A DNA stretch of 64,000 nt, taken from the NCBI GenBank assembly GCA_037176885.1, contig JAWWNJ010000184.1, positions 310,001-374,000 of the forward strand. Direction: 5' to 3'. Of this stretch, positions 21,670-33,167 are shown one piece after another; position 1 is the first letter of the stretch; every line of letters begins with the position of its first letter. This stretch comes from Favolaschia claudopus. Taxonomy: Eukaryota; Basidiomycota; Agaricomycetes; Agaricales; Mycenaceae. The notes under the pieces were generated by a model. The model was not told where the DNA came from, searched no databases, and saw nothing but the letters and a program-made list of their open reading frames with translations. The translations under genes were made by a program, and so were the position numbers.

Positions 21670-24010
21670 AGACATGCTCGTCATACAGGTTGAAGGGCAC
21701 GACCTTCCAAACCCTGGTACCGACGATGCTCTGCAAGGACGTAACAGAAAATCAATGCGCCGAGTGCGACTTCTCCCAGCGACCTCGATTATTTCCGCCA
21801 AAGCTATCTTTGGGGAGCCGCTGGGATGGTCTCGATCCATCCAAGAAAGTGGAAATGGAGAAACAATAGGAGAGTGGTGACGCCAAGAGTTCTGAAAATC
21901 GACTGACTCGGAACTCCTGCTTCGGAGGTGACCCCCGCACTTTGCGGTGTAATATGGTCCTCAAAAAGAAAGGTATATTGCCATATTGGTGAAGTGGCCC
22001 TTCATGCATCGATTAGACCAAGGCCATTACCACGCTGGTCTAAGCACAATGGTCAACAAAGATGGAGGTGGGATGAGTTGTGTAGGTCGTCTGCTACGAG
22101 CGTAGAGCGGCAACCCTGTGTCGTACGAAATTGAAAACGAGGAAGATGCATCATTCGCCAGCGGCGCCTCATCGACAACTGCGTCATATGCTTGAATGAG
22201 GAAGATGGGAAGGGTGATGTAGAGTGTGCGTAATGCTCCGCGTTGTCCACAACCAGTGTTTGTACCAGCGACCGTGTGTCGCTGCAGGAAAGGGTATCAA
22301 GATGGGTTGTGCGCCTCGTCCGTGACGAGTGCCGCACCGGTGACTAGCATACGATGCTCATTGTTCTATCAACATTACAATGGGATGGTGCATTGCGCGC
22401 ACGGGTGATGATGAAGAGGTATGGAGGAGACGCCACATACAACAGTACTGTGCGTTAACACCTTCAACGATGCCTCAAAGATGGATGCGGCAATTTTAAG
22501 CAATCACCAAGTAGACAGATTGGAGGGCACGGCCTTCTCAACTCTGGCTACAAGCGTTGGAGCACTGCGTCGACGTCCGACGATGCAACAAGAAGGAGGA
22601 TGCGAGGGTGTCGACCACTGCGACCGGCAGCGGGACCCGATGGTCCCCAAGAGGTAGCGTTCAAGAAAAAAATATCAAGATGCGCCAAGCGCGACGTCTC
22701 TCGGCGATCCCAGCCGTCTCAGACAAAGCTATCTTCGTCGAGCCGGCAGCATCGCCTCGATCCGCCCAAGGAAATGGGAGGGACGAAGAGAAAGTAAAAT
22801 CATAGAGCAAAGACGCACCACCAGCCTTGAGGATTGTGTCTTGAGGTTTGCGGTTGGGCCCCTCGTACCTCTGAGGCGGTGCCGAAGGCATCGTGTGTTT
22901 GGAACCGGCAGCCGTGTGTCGCGCGCGTGAGAGATGAAGTTGACGAACATGGTAGAATGAGACGTGAATGTCTTACAGGTTGAAGGGCGCGACCTTCCAA
23001 ACCCTGGTACCGACAATGCTCTGCAAGGACAAAGCAGGAAATCAATGTGTCGTCGCGACTCCCTTCTGCAGTCCAATCGTTTCCGCCAAAGCTATCTTCA
23101 GGGAGTCACTGCTGAGATGACCTTAATCCCCTCCTGCTTGGCAGTATGCTGAGGCCGTCGCCGAGCTTTGCGTGACATTAAAAGGAAAGCACGTTGCTGA
23201 TTCAGTGAAGTAACACTTCATACATCAACCAGACCAAGACGAACACATTCCCACACTGGTCTAAGCACAATGGTCAACGAAGATGGAGGGTGTGCATGTC
23301 GTCCGTGACGAGCGCAGTTGCAGCGGCAACCCAGTGTCCCACGAAAAGGAAGGCGAGAAAGATAGAATGAGCGCGTCGAATGAGAAAGATGGGAATGGTA
23401 ACATAGAGTATCCGCATTCTCCGCGAATGTTTGCATCAGCGACCGCGTGTCGCATGCAGCAGATTAAGATATGTTGTGCGCCTCGTCCGTGACGAGCGCA
23501 GCGCCAGTCGCATGTCATGGATAACGGAGACGAGGAGTCGATCACCCAAAGTGATAAACAAGCATACGATGCTCATTGTTCTATCAACATTACAATGGGG
23601 TGCTGCGTTGCACACAAAAGACGAAGATGGGGTTGTACGAAGAATCGATGGCGATGTCGACGGGTTGAGAGGCACGGCCTTCCCCACTCTGGCTGCGGGC
23701 GATGAAGCACTGCGTCGGCGTCCGACGATGCAATACCGAGGAAGATGAGGCAATATCGGCTCTTGGGACCTGGGGCACGACCCCGAGAGTCCGCAAGAGA
23801 GTAGCCTTCGAAAAGTTGAAGATGCGCCAAGCGCGGCGTCTCTCGGCGATCCCAGCTGTCTCAGACAAAGCTATCTTCGTCAAGCCGGCAGCATCGCCTC
23901 GATCCGCCCAAGGAAATGGAAGGGAGGAAGAGAGAATAAACTCATAGAGCAAAGACGCACCACCAGCATTGGGGATTGTGTCTTGAGGAATCGTTCGAGG
24001 CGCTGAGACT
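21670..24010 (+). repeat. Diverged tandem duplication of about 1.2 kb
   Basis: Segments of 21686-22860 reappear in order at 22976-24000. The offsets are 1290 (CAGGTTGAAGGGC), 1221 (TAAGCACAATGGTCAAC), 1225 (CATACGATGCTCATTG) and 1142 (GATGCGCCAAGCGCG), so small indels accumulated after duplication. Short modules of the type CGTCCGTGACGAGCG followed by CGACCGTGTGTCG recur inside both units and four more times to 24390. The many open frames are short and disagree between the two units, so coding function is unlikely. Confidence 0.8.
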
Positions 24011-24418
24011 GGCGTATTGGCTCGAACCAAGGCCGAAGGATCAAGACTCTGATCTGAGTGCGTTGGTCAGCAGAGATAAAGATGGGATGGGGTGTGCGCG
24101 CCGTCCGTGACAAGCGCGCGCGCACCGACGACGGGGTGCCGTATGGGAAGAAACGAAAGCGGTGAAGATAGGGTGTGCGCTGCGTTCGTGACGAGCGTAG
24201 CCCAAACGACTGTGTGTCGTATATATTGACAATGAAGACGAGATGAGTGAAACGTAAAGATGCCGCGGCATCCGTGACGGGCGTGCTTGCACCAACGACT
24301 ATATGTTGCGTGCATTAAAAGTAAGCGGATGAGGTGAGAGCATCGTCCGTGACGAGCACAGCACCAGCAGATATGCGTCGGGCATATAGCGTAGACGCCA
24401 CCGAGGGCTTCAAGGCGA

Positions 24419-24690
24419 CCGAGTCACACGCGATGACTCGCTCGACCAATGTCGAAACGAGCTGGGATCCGCCGCGCTCAACCACCGGCGGCGAGGCAGG
24501 CTGGAAACCACGAGGACGACGATGCTCACGGCAACACGAGTCGCGCGCGAGATGACTCGCTCGACCGACGTCGAAACGAGCTGGGATCCGCCGCGCTCAA
24601 CCACCGGCGGCGAGGCAGGCTGGAAACCACGAGGACGACGATGCTCACGGCAACACGAGTCGCGCGCGAGATGACTCGCTCGACCGACGT
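24419..24690 (+). repeat. 119 bp minisatellite, two full and one partial unit
   Basis: GATGACTCGCTCGACC occurs at 24432, 24551 and 24670, an exact 119 base period. Units one and two are nearly identical. The third diverges after about 30 bases. The unit contains GAACGAGC/GCTCG-type and CCACCGGCGGCGAGG words. Confidence 0.9.
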
Positions 24691-24699
24691 CGAGACGAG

Positions 24700-25848
24700 C
24701 CCGAATTCACCGCACTCGACCGATGTAGCGCGCAAGACCGGAGCACCTCAACGATCCTCCCGAGAACCCGGTGTGTAACAGCGCGGTTCTGGAGGCATCG
24801 CCTTGGGGAACCAGGAAAAGGAAGGGTAAAGGATAGTAAGAGTCGAGAAAACGACCTACCTGAGCGGCGTCCTCTGAATACACGACGACGGACATCATGG
24901 TTCTCGGGAACGCCGCCTTTGGAGGCATATAATGTAGGAAGGAAAAAGAAATAGAGTGACGAAGAGGGAGAAGTCGGGGGGGAATGAACGCGACGCGCGA
25001 CGGATCTCGACGACGTCCATCCAGCAATCCAGTGTACGATATCGGAGTGCGAGAGAGAAGGGAATGGGCGGGGATAGCGAAAAGAAATGATGGACTGGGT
25101 AACTCACCATTGAACCATCTTGTTTCCATGAACGCGTTTGCTGCCGGCCTCCCCGTGCGTCTGGGGGAGGTGCTAAGCCTGGGATGAGATATGCAGGCCC
25201 GACAGGCCCTGATCCATCTATTCGCCTCGCCCGCGGGTGGGTCGCGTCTTGCTTCGTCAAGCCGTACGCGCCAACGACGTTCCGTCGGTCTGATTCTTTC
25301 GTAGACGTGCGTGAAGCGGTTTCAAATCCGGTTTTGTTCTGTGGGCGCGTTCCGCAGGAAAATGCGTTGAAGACAGTATCTGCTGAACAATTGACGAGGA
25401 GGATAACGTGTCGCGTTCGACAAAAGCTTGGTAGACCGCTCATGATCGGGTCTTGAAGAGGTCGCCAGCAATAGATCCAGGTGTACCCAAGAGAAACGAA
25501 GCAAAAAATGAAATGCCCCGTTGAAAGGGAGACGAGGAGCACGCGCTCGCTATCGACGATGTACGCGAGCGGAAGGAAACGCGCGAGTGGCTGTGCATCC
25601 CGAAATGGCGATATTCGGTGATCACAAAACGGCACCCAGGCCGGGTGATACAATAAGTGATGCGGTACATCCGTGCGCTACTCCCTACCTTGCCTCACGC
25701 TCAGGTCGCCTCGCAAGCTCGGCTTTCCTGAGCTGGCAAAAAGCGTAAAAGAAGCGGGGACACACAAAGCTCTCGTCGAGTTGCTCCCAAAACCGACTCC
25801 GATGGAGTAGAACCGAACCCTTGCGATAAATTTTTACAGATACCAAAT
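24700..25848. other. No confident gene
   Basis: A minus-strand frame of 252 codons at 24895-25653 has one long hydrophobic stretch (LLVSLSTGHFIFCFVSLGYT) but no known domain, and overlaps an open plus-strand frame of similar quality. I do not support a gene here. Confidence 0.35.
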
Positions 25849-28104
25849 ATGGAAGAGACAAAACGAATCTACCGTGCCTACTATGAGGCAACCTCCAATG
25901 CTGCCATTGCAATGATGGTACAGTGGCCGCCATTAAAACTGCACCAAGCGGTTCTGGGGCATTCAGTGTGTCTTTTGACTCAAACAAAGTTCTGGACATG
26001 GAATACGGGTGAAATGACTTTTTTAGGCAACTTAACCCATGACCATATATAGTAATTCGAGTGTAATGAATTTTTTAAGGGATTTATTAACAGGGCACTT
26101 TTCAGTGCTACACCCCACCGAGAAACGGTCTTCATAGGTCGACAGTACTCGCAAATACGACCTCAGTCATATGTTACTTTACCTAGATCCTACAGTTTTG
26201 GACCCGCAATGGCTGCTTGAAGATGGTCATTTTGGTCATTTTTTGAATAAATCTGGCATTTTTAGGCCAAAATGGCCATCTTACAGCAACTATTACGGGC
26301 TCAAATCGGCAGCAAACTAAGTAAAGTCAGATATGACTGAGATCGTCTTTAGGAGTACTTTCATCCTATGATGCTTATTTTCCTGTAGGGTTCACCGCTG
26401 AAAAGTGCGGTGTAAAAAAACACATGAAAAAATTCACTGTGGCTCGATTACCATATATGGTAATTGGGTCGTTGGCTCAAAAATTTTCATTTCACTCAGA
26501 TTTCATGTCCTGCACTTTGTTTGAGCCCAGAGACCACGTCAATGACTCGAAACGCCTTGTTGCATTGTTTTCTGCAGCCACTGTATGCGGAGTCTGTGCA
26601 CGAGAAATAGACGCTGGGACAAGAACAAATGAAGACACCACACCTAGGAGATTAGAAGCTCTCCCGAACTCCCAGTGTTTGGTCCCCCGACTCGCACATC
26701 CTGCCCATGATCTTTTTGACGGAAAATTATTGGAGCCGGCTGGTGTGGTGCGTGAGGGCAATGCGACCAAAGTCCGGGTTTGCAGGGAGTGTTCCGAAAG
26801 TTTGATAAAAAATGGCGACCATCCTCCTAAACATGCGCTAGCGAACAACTTGTGGATTGGTCGAACACCGTGGCAACTACAGATCCTCACCTTTCCAGAA
26901 CAACTCTTAATTGCGCTTCTTTATCCTCGTGTGTACGTCTTCAAACTTCATCCACGCTGCCCTGGCCGCAAAGACCCGTCTACCCTACAACGAGGCATGA
27001 AAGGAACAGTCAGCACATACGATCTCGACTCTGATGGGATTGCCTCGATGTTGGCTGGAGATCTGATGCCGCGACCGCCAGCAGTTTTGGCTTCAGTCAT
27101 CTCCGTCACATATATTGGACTTGGTGAACTGCCGAAAAATTGGTTGCGGAGCACGTTTCGCGTGCGTCGAAAGGCGGTATTCGATGCTCTCCGCTGGTTG
27201 AAGGAGAACAATCCGAAATATTATGGCGACATCCGGATTGATATGACCCGAGTCGCAGCGTTGCCGGAAGATGATGTGCCATTGGAGATCACAAGCATAG
27301 TGAGGCAGTCGACTGATACCGGAATTGTGGACCAAGAAAGCGACGGTTACACTGTTAACCATGACCTCGCAGCTGGCGCAGCTACCCCGGGCCCATCAAA
27401 TCAGATAAACGGTGAGTTGCCAGCCCAAATGTCGAATATATCGATGCTGATCAGACCTTCAGGGAGCGTACTGAACCAAGAGAGTAGCGAGGTCGAAGCT
27501 GACATGCAGGCTGTGCTTGATTCAGATGGTAAGATTCAACTTTGCGTTTGAGCCGGAGATTTTACTCACTGAGCCCAGCCCCGGATGTTATCCCTCTGCA
27601 GGTCACTGGGACGATCGACACAGACCTTTCTGAACTGACAAGCAACGAGATGATGGCTTAGGGGCTTCGAAAGAAGGCAAAGAAGGCGGGTATGCGATAA
27701 GACATGGCCGTCACCCAGTGAGCGACTTTGGGAGACCACGTGCAAATGACGCGCCCGACTCTGACGATGATCCGGTTCGAAAAAGCTTTCCCGTGCTTGT
27801 TCCCGTATGGTCGAGGGGGTCTTGAGGCTGATCAACCTATCACAATAAAATTTGCGGACCACATTCAATGGACTCTTCGCTACCATGACCGCCGATTCAG
27901 GCGCCACGAGACATATCCATTTGTTGTCTTTGGGATCTCTCAGCGCCGTCAAGCGTTGATGTCTGCTAGAATTCAGATGCGGAGGAAGAACTTTGAGAAA
28001 GATGCACGGATTATGGCCATGATCACCCCCGAAAAACTTCAGCAAGCTTGTCGCGAGGAAGAACAGGGATTACCTATTTCCGATCCAACTGCACTGTGGG
28101 GAGA
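25849..28104 (+). pseudogene. Helitron N-terminal region (DUF6570-like), truncated
   Basis: This is the start of a basidiomycete Helitron protein. The first part reads MEETKRIYRAYYEATSNAAI, then an inserted MITE (25921-26583), then VCGVCAREIDAG with a Cys pair, RVCRECSESL, FPEQLLIALLYPRVYVFKL, LQRGMKGTVSTYDLD, VTYIGLGELPKNWLR and FDALRWLKENNPKYYGDIRI. This is the layout of the DUF6570 segment seen in Helitron-like genes. After an intron starting at 27530 it continues APDVIPLQVTGTIDTDLSEL, then a TAG where Trp is expected (27659) and two frame shifts, GGYAIRHGRHPVSDFGRPR in one frame and FEKAFPCLFPYGRGGLEADQ in the next. Homology ends at about 28100 (PISDPTAL), before the Rep catalytic domain. 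It is therefore dead and 3' truncated. Confidence 0.85.
25921..26583. mobile_element. 663 bp imperfect palindrome, CAGT...ACTG ends, TA target duplication
   Basis: The element begins CAGTGGCCGCC and ends GCAGCCACTG, with TA at 25919-25920 and 26584-26585. The two halves pair along most of their length at roughly three quarters identity, around a centre near 26250. Excision with one TA joins ATSNAAIAMM to VCGVCARE and restores the Helitron frame. Confidence 0.85.
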
Positions 28105-28688
28105 AAACCTACTTGGGCCGAGTAGGGACCTACTCGGACTGAGCATTCCCTACTCCGCATGATAAGGGATAGAGCGTAGGAAACTACCTTGTGAGGCGGA
28201 GAGGGAGAGTGTATAGGTAGAGGGTAGGAGACGCGGTCTGCGACCGCTGTAAATACTACTTCGCTATCGATAATAAATCGTAGAGAATAGTCTTTGTGGG
28301 ATGAGGTTCGGTGGGTGTGCAGGTGGAGTTGGGCTGGCGGCTCGATTCGCTGGAGGGGAAGCGCTGGAGCTAAGAAAGGCGGGAAGCGAATCGGGCGAAA
28401 GAAAGGCACGTGGCCCAAATCCAGTACGCACGGTTCTTGGGTCTAGGCAAAGAATACGACCCGAAGCAACCAAGCGTGAGAGAAAGAAAAGAAAGAGGAG
28501 TGGGTGGGCGGGCGAGCGAAATGTGCTTGAGGACGCTGAGGATGAATGGCGGAGGGACGCGTCGAGCGCGTCTGAAGCAAAAGGTATGTAACGGTCACAT
28601 GTCACGCCTCCTACTAACTACTATCCCTTATCTCTCACTAAACCCAGCCGCTCGCAAGCTCGCGTGGGTTTAGCTTACAAGTAGGTTT
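28105..28688. mobile_element. 584 bp insert between Helitron and Tnp2 remnants
   Basis: AAACCTACTTG at 28105-28115 is matched in reverse complement at 28678-28688. ATAAGGGATAG (28161) and CTATCCCTTAT (28622) form a second inverted pair. A hairpin AAACCCA...TGGGTTT lies at 28643-28671. Truncated remnants of two unrelated elements abut on each side, so this could be a small TIR element or a solo LTR. No target duplication was found. Confidence 0.45.
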
Positions 28689-31032
28689 GGATCTGAGTAG
28701 GTTGCAATGTGGAGCAGACCGTGAATGGTGAGTGTGCAGGCTGAAAGTCGTGATTCTGAATATTGATAATAGTACCTGTAGATAGTGAGCAATAACCGAA
28801 ATCAAGTCGTAAATTAAACTCACTCCTCGTATTTATGAACCCAGTTTATAATACTCTGCCTCAGCTCTTCGACCTGTGTTTTCGTGGAGGTGAAACGGGG
28901 ACAAGCTTTGATGATATCAGAGAATTGACAAAGGTGAACGTGATATTTTGGGTCGGGAAACCGATCTTTCAAGAGGATGGGGGCGAGGTAGACAAACCAC
29001 AAAGCCCATGCCTCGGCGGTGTAGTACGCTGGATTGGCACCGAGAAGGCGGACGAAATCAGCAGGCAGATGCTCCACTGCAGCGGCGGTTTCCCGCCAGA
29101 TTTCGTCCCAGACATCCTCCGCAATTTCGTAGTCTCCGGAACCTACATCTAATCCCTTGAAAACACCTCTCCAGAGTTTTACCAGATTTTGAACATCGTT
29201 CTCGAAAACAATGTGCATGGCATCCCAAGGGCGTGATCGTGGATAGTCCATGGAAGCAACACGTCGGAGCGCAGGGCGGCCCTTCATGCCATGGGCCTTT
29301 GCGAGGCGATTCTTCGCGTTTGCAGCAGTGCGGGTATCTCCCAAGTCTATGTCAATCTCATCAAACCGTTCCATCTCTGCGTCCAACTTTTCCTGTGACC
29401 GTGGCGGCAAGTCCTCCGGATCCCAAAAATTCCCGTCCGGCCAGCGCAGAGGTACATAGTAAAGTTTTTCGCCTCCAGTGACATTGCGCACACCTCGTAT
29501 CTCGCACGAACGGCACGGGCAAAGGCTGTTATGTCTCTTGTTGTTCATGCTTTTCTCGATGGCGATGATATCTCCCATTTCGAAGAGGTTGTATCCGTGC
29601 AGCATCCAGAAACTGCGAGTCTTCGCATTGAAGGTTCGGACTCCGTGCGCTAATGCGGCGCACTCGTTGTCATATGGAACGAGAAAGCTGTATGCATCTT
29701 TAGGAGGATGTGGGCCGGGAATGACACCACCCGACATGAGCCCACCGTCAAGCGGATTCGAGTGGGTGCGAACTTCGGGTTTGATACAATAATTCTTGAC
29801 AAGAATCGGAGTTGCGAAGGGTCCGCCGCGCTGGCGTTTGTAGAGAAGGTACGAGTCCATGCAGACTCCGAGGCAGATGTCGTATTCATTAGAGAAGTAT
29901 TTGTGGGGGAGAGTTTTGCCGTCGACCACAACGTATCGTTCGCAGAGGTTTCGGTAGTGTTCGCCATCGAAGACGTCGGATATTTGACCGGGAATATGAA
30001 CGTAGTTGGCGCGATAGAGTAACCGTTCGATGGATTTTGGGTTCTGGAAGAAGCCTTGCAGGCGGGGAATAATGGGGATATAGCAGAACATTCGACGTGA
30101 TTTTCCGGAAGCGGTGAACCGGGCGTTGTCACAATGATTACATTCAGTGAGTTCTGCGTACGCAGCGGTATACGCCATGCACGAGTTCACGCAGCAGTCA
30201 AACCAGATGGGCTCGACGCCCGAGAGGATGGCCATGCGATGGAACATCACCCACTCGGAGCTCAGATCCATCTTATGTGAAAACGAGTAGAGCATGAGGT
30301 TGTATGCGGCGCGTGGCATTTTCGATATCAATTTGAGTTTGAACACGCGAACATTATCACGATCTCGGTCGCTCAATGTTGCGTTGCCTGGCATGCGTCA
30401 ATACTTCACACTACGCTAATCTTTGGAACAACGAACGGGCTTCCCACAGTATAGTCTCGACTTCAGAATCACGATGATATTCCATCCTTCTAACTACGAA
30501 TAGAGTAAAGAAATTGATTCTGTGAAACCGGGGAAGAACATACACTCATGTAGCGACGATAATTCTTCATCAGCTCCGAGCATCTCGTCCAGCTGTTGTA
30601 ACATTTCCTCATGAGTGAGCGGGACATCAAGGTCTTGAAATTCATCGAATTGAGCCCATGGGTTAGCATCTGAGCTGCTCGCAGAGGGAGAGTCGAGTTC
30701 AGATGAGACGGAAGAGTCGTCCGAAGCCACGGAATCAATATCCATTGCATCGCCGGCGAAACGAGCAGCATCAGAGTCCGAGCGCTGATCCATGTCGACG
30801 TCAGGAGGCAGGGAGTGCGACGGCGAGCGTGGTGACGGTGAACAATGGCTATCAGCATCTTCCGATAGTTCGGAATCATCGTCAGAATCCGAGAGCCCGG
30901 GCTCAGGAGAAACAGAGGGTCGAATGGAAGCTTGAGGAACCTTGCGCTGCCACAAGTTGGCTTGCAGAAGCAATATTTTTTGTTCTCTTTTCTTTTCTTC
31001 CCTTTGGATTTGTTCTTTTTCTTGGGCGCCAT
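28689..31032 (-). pseudogene. Second Tnp2-family (CACTA-like) transposase, truncated
   Basis: This minus-strand gene belongs to a different Tnp2 subfamily from the arms. The N-terminus reads MAPKKKNKSKGKKRKENKKY with CFCKPTCG (31032-30950). A one-base frame change near 30950 leads into an acidic Ser/Asp-rich block. The main exon (30394-28820) reads NMPRAAYNLMLYSFSHKM-like sequence, ILSGVEPIWFDCCVNSCMAY with a Cys cluster, PLRWPDGNFWDPEDLP, AKAHGMKGRPALRRVASMDY and PRSRPWDAMHIVFENDVQNL. After an intron (about 28817-28770) it gives YYQYSESRLSACTLTIHGLL and stops matching at about 28700, where the next insert begins. The region between 30490 and 30394 needs a very short or unusual intron. The gene is broken and lacks its C-terminal third. 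Confidence 0.8.
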
Positions 31033-31210
31033 TAGGTCGAGCGAGGTGGTCGCAGAATGAATGAGTCAAAGGCTCAAAGGTTTTTTAGCCGAAGAGTCGC
31101 CGAATCAGCAGAAGAATAGTAGTGGAAGACTGAAGCAGTAGCCAGAGGTCTCAAGAGTGCTGCTGCTGGGGCGAGGGGTCGACAGACGGAGAGCGGCGAG
31201 TGAGGGAAAG

Positions 31211-32054
31211 AAGGACCCCTGACAGTCACCTATGAGGCCTGCCCGGGAAATTCTGGATTTGGGACGTCTTATCCGGACCCCAAATGGGGAAAATCTCATC
31301 CGAATTCGAACCAGGCCTCCTCAGGTCCGATGTTTTATCCGAACCGTTGACCAGGCCTCAGAAAATCGGCGAAAATCAATAGAGGGTTTGCGAAGAGCCA
31401 TTGGAGCCATTGAATGGCTACCGATTTCCGCATTAGGAGACTTTGATGGGCCAAACTTTCATGTAGAAGTTAAGAAGAGCAGCCTGGAATGAAGTTCGAG
31501 TACTCGGACTGGGGGTATCTTTTGTCAATACGTCGGAATTTGGACACTTGTTTAGCCATTAGCCATTCAATGGCTGCATCGCAAACAGGCTAATAAAATA
31601 CAAAATTTTCGTCGGACGGCCCTGTCGACTATGCCTCGGCTCCTGGTGACGAAATAAAAGCTTTTTGAGCCCGGCTATCGTTTCTGGGACACATTGTCAC
31701 TCAAAATTTCACAGCCATCGCGAATGCCGCCGGAAACTGCTTAAAATAGGTAACAGGCGGCGCGGTTAAGTATTCCCACTGATTTGGTTTGATTTCGGCT
31801 GATTGCGCTGGGCGGTGGTAGTGAGATGGCCGGAGAAGCCGCCGGTAAGGTGCCCGGCAAAGATATCCGAACCTCGACCAGGCCTGATCATGATCAACAA
31901 CCCCCATGCTTTATCCGAATTTTCGGCCAGCCTTGGCCGCTCAAAAGTCGATATTTTATTCGAATCCGGGCAGGGTCGGCGCGATTTGGGGGCATGTTTT
32001 ATCCGAATTGAAAATTTTGCGGGCAGGAATCATAGGTGGTTGTCGGGGGTCCTT
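31211..32054. mobile_element. 844 bp TIR element with TTATCCGAA repeats, GAAAG target duplication
   Basis: Ends AAGGACCCC and GGGGTCCTT start imperfect inverted repeats of about 65 bases. GAAAG flanks both sides (31206-31210 and 32055-32059). Words of the type TTATCCGAA recur near both ends (about 31268, 31293, 31333, 31909, 31957, 32001). A 209 bp MITE is nested at 31382-31590. It carries no coding capacity, so it would be a non-autonomous derivative. Confidence 0.75.
31382..31590. mobile_element. 209 bp MITE, copy 2, TA target duplication
   Basis: Same family and same length as 129-337. It starts GAGGGTTTGCG and ends CGCAAACAGGC, with TA at 31380-31381 and 31591-31592. It is inserted inside the 31211-32054 element and so is younger than it. 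Confidence 0.9.
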
Positions 32055-32059
32055 GAAAG

Positions 32060-33160
32060 CCCCGTTGATGCGCTTCAAATTGAGCCTACAAACGTGTGAA
32101 TCGAGCAAGAATTGAGTGTGAAACAAGCAAAGAAAGTTCGGGTGTTCAAGTTGTTGTTTATTTATAAAATCATCAAAAGTGCCATTAGCTTTGCAAACAG
32201 CTGTACATAATTTAGCAAGATTAGCTACTGTATATGGAATCTGGATGAATTGGACGTATTCAACTAGGATATTGAATTCCCATTCGCACTGAAGCAAGCT
32301 TACCCTCCTATGTGGACCATTGTCCACATACCCAACATGTTATAATGACGCAGGCGTAATTGACGCGGTAATCAAGAGGTGGGCGGCCGAACAAATCCGG
32401 ATATCATGCCCTCCCTCGGCCGATGGTCGGTGGTCGGTCCGAGCTCCTTGAGATTTCTTCAAGAGGCGGCACTTAGATTTGATGTAGCTCCTTCAATTCT
32501 TGACAGATTTCTTAGCACAAAGTGAGAGCCCCCCACAAGTTATGTGTCAGATCCCTGTTTGTGTAGTTAGTCTGTCTGTCCGAGGACCATATTGTATACA
32601 GTTCGCACATTGATCTTGGACTTCTGCCTTCGGGTTTTTCGGCAGAAAGGATGACAAGGTTCCATTGCGTCAGCATCCAAACACTGTCCAAACATGTCTC
32701 GCCAGCATTTGCGGTGTGCGGAGGTCGGACCGAACCCCGTGACCCCCCTCCCCCCCCCCCTCGCCAGATTTCTGAGCATGATATCGTAACTTTTCTGTCC
32801 GCCCTCCTCTTGGCGGTAATTGCGCGGTAACTAACAGCAAAGAACTATGAAGGTGGGGGTGAAGAAAGGACTTGAGGTGAGGCGAGAACGTTGAAAGGAG
32901 GACTTGAAATGTGTCGCGCCCAAGTCGTGCCGTCGTCCTTGACTCAGACTGCTATCATCTGATACTTATCTCTGTCGAGCAGAGTTCTTGGGGGCCTTGG
33001 GTTGCGGAACGTTACCTTCATCAGATGAAATCAGCGGATCAGAGAGCAGAACGCCAATCGTGGGTCGAAAACAGAGCAGAACGCTAATCGTTACCATAGT
33101 CACCCCGCTATCAAGGTCGCTCGTCCGACAGCCTTCCACGGAGCAGGCCTTCCTCAGTGC
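32060..33160. other. No recognised gene
   Basis: A C homopolymer run lies at 32739-32760. The last bases (about 33105-33160) may belong to the Copia sequence that resumes after the 33168-34073 insert. Nothing else was identified. Confidence 0.4.
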
Positions 33161-33167
33161 TTTACAG

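Noticed and set aside
24895..25653. 252-codon minus-strand frame as a membrane protein
   Set aside because: One hydrophobic stretch only, no domain, and an overlapping plus-strand frame of equal quality. GC-rich sequence gives long frames by chance.
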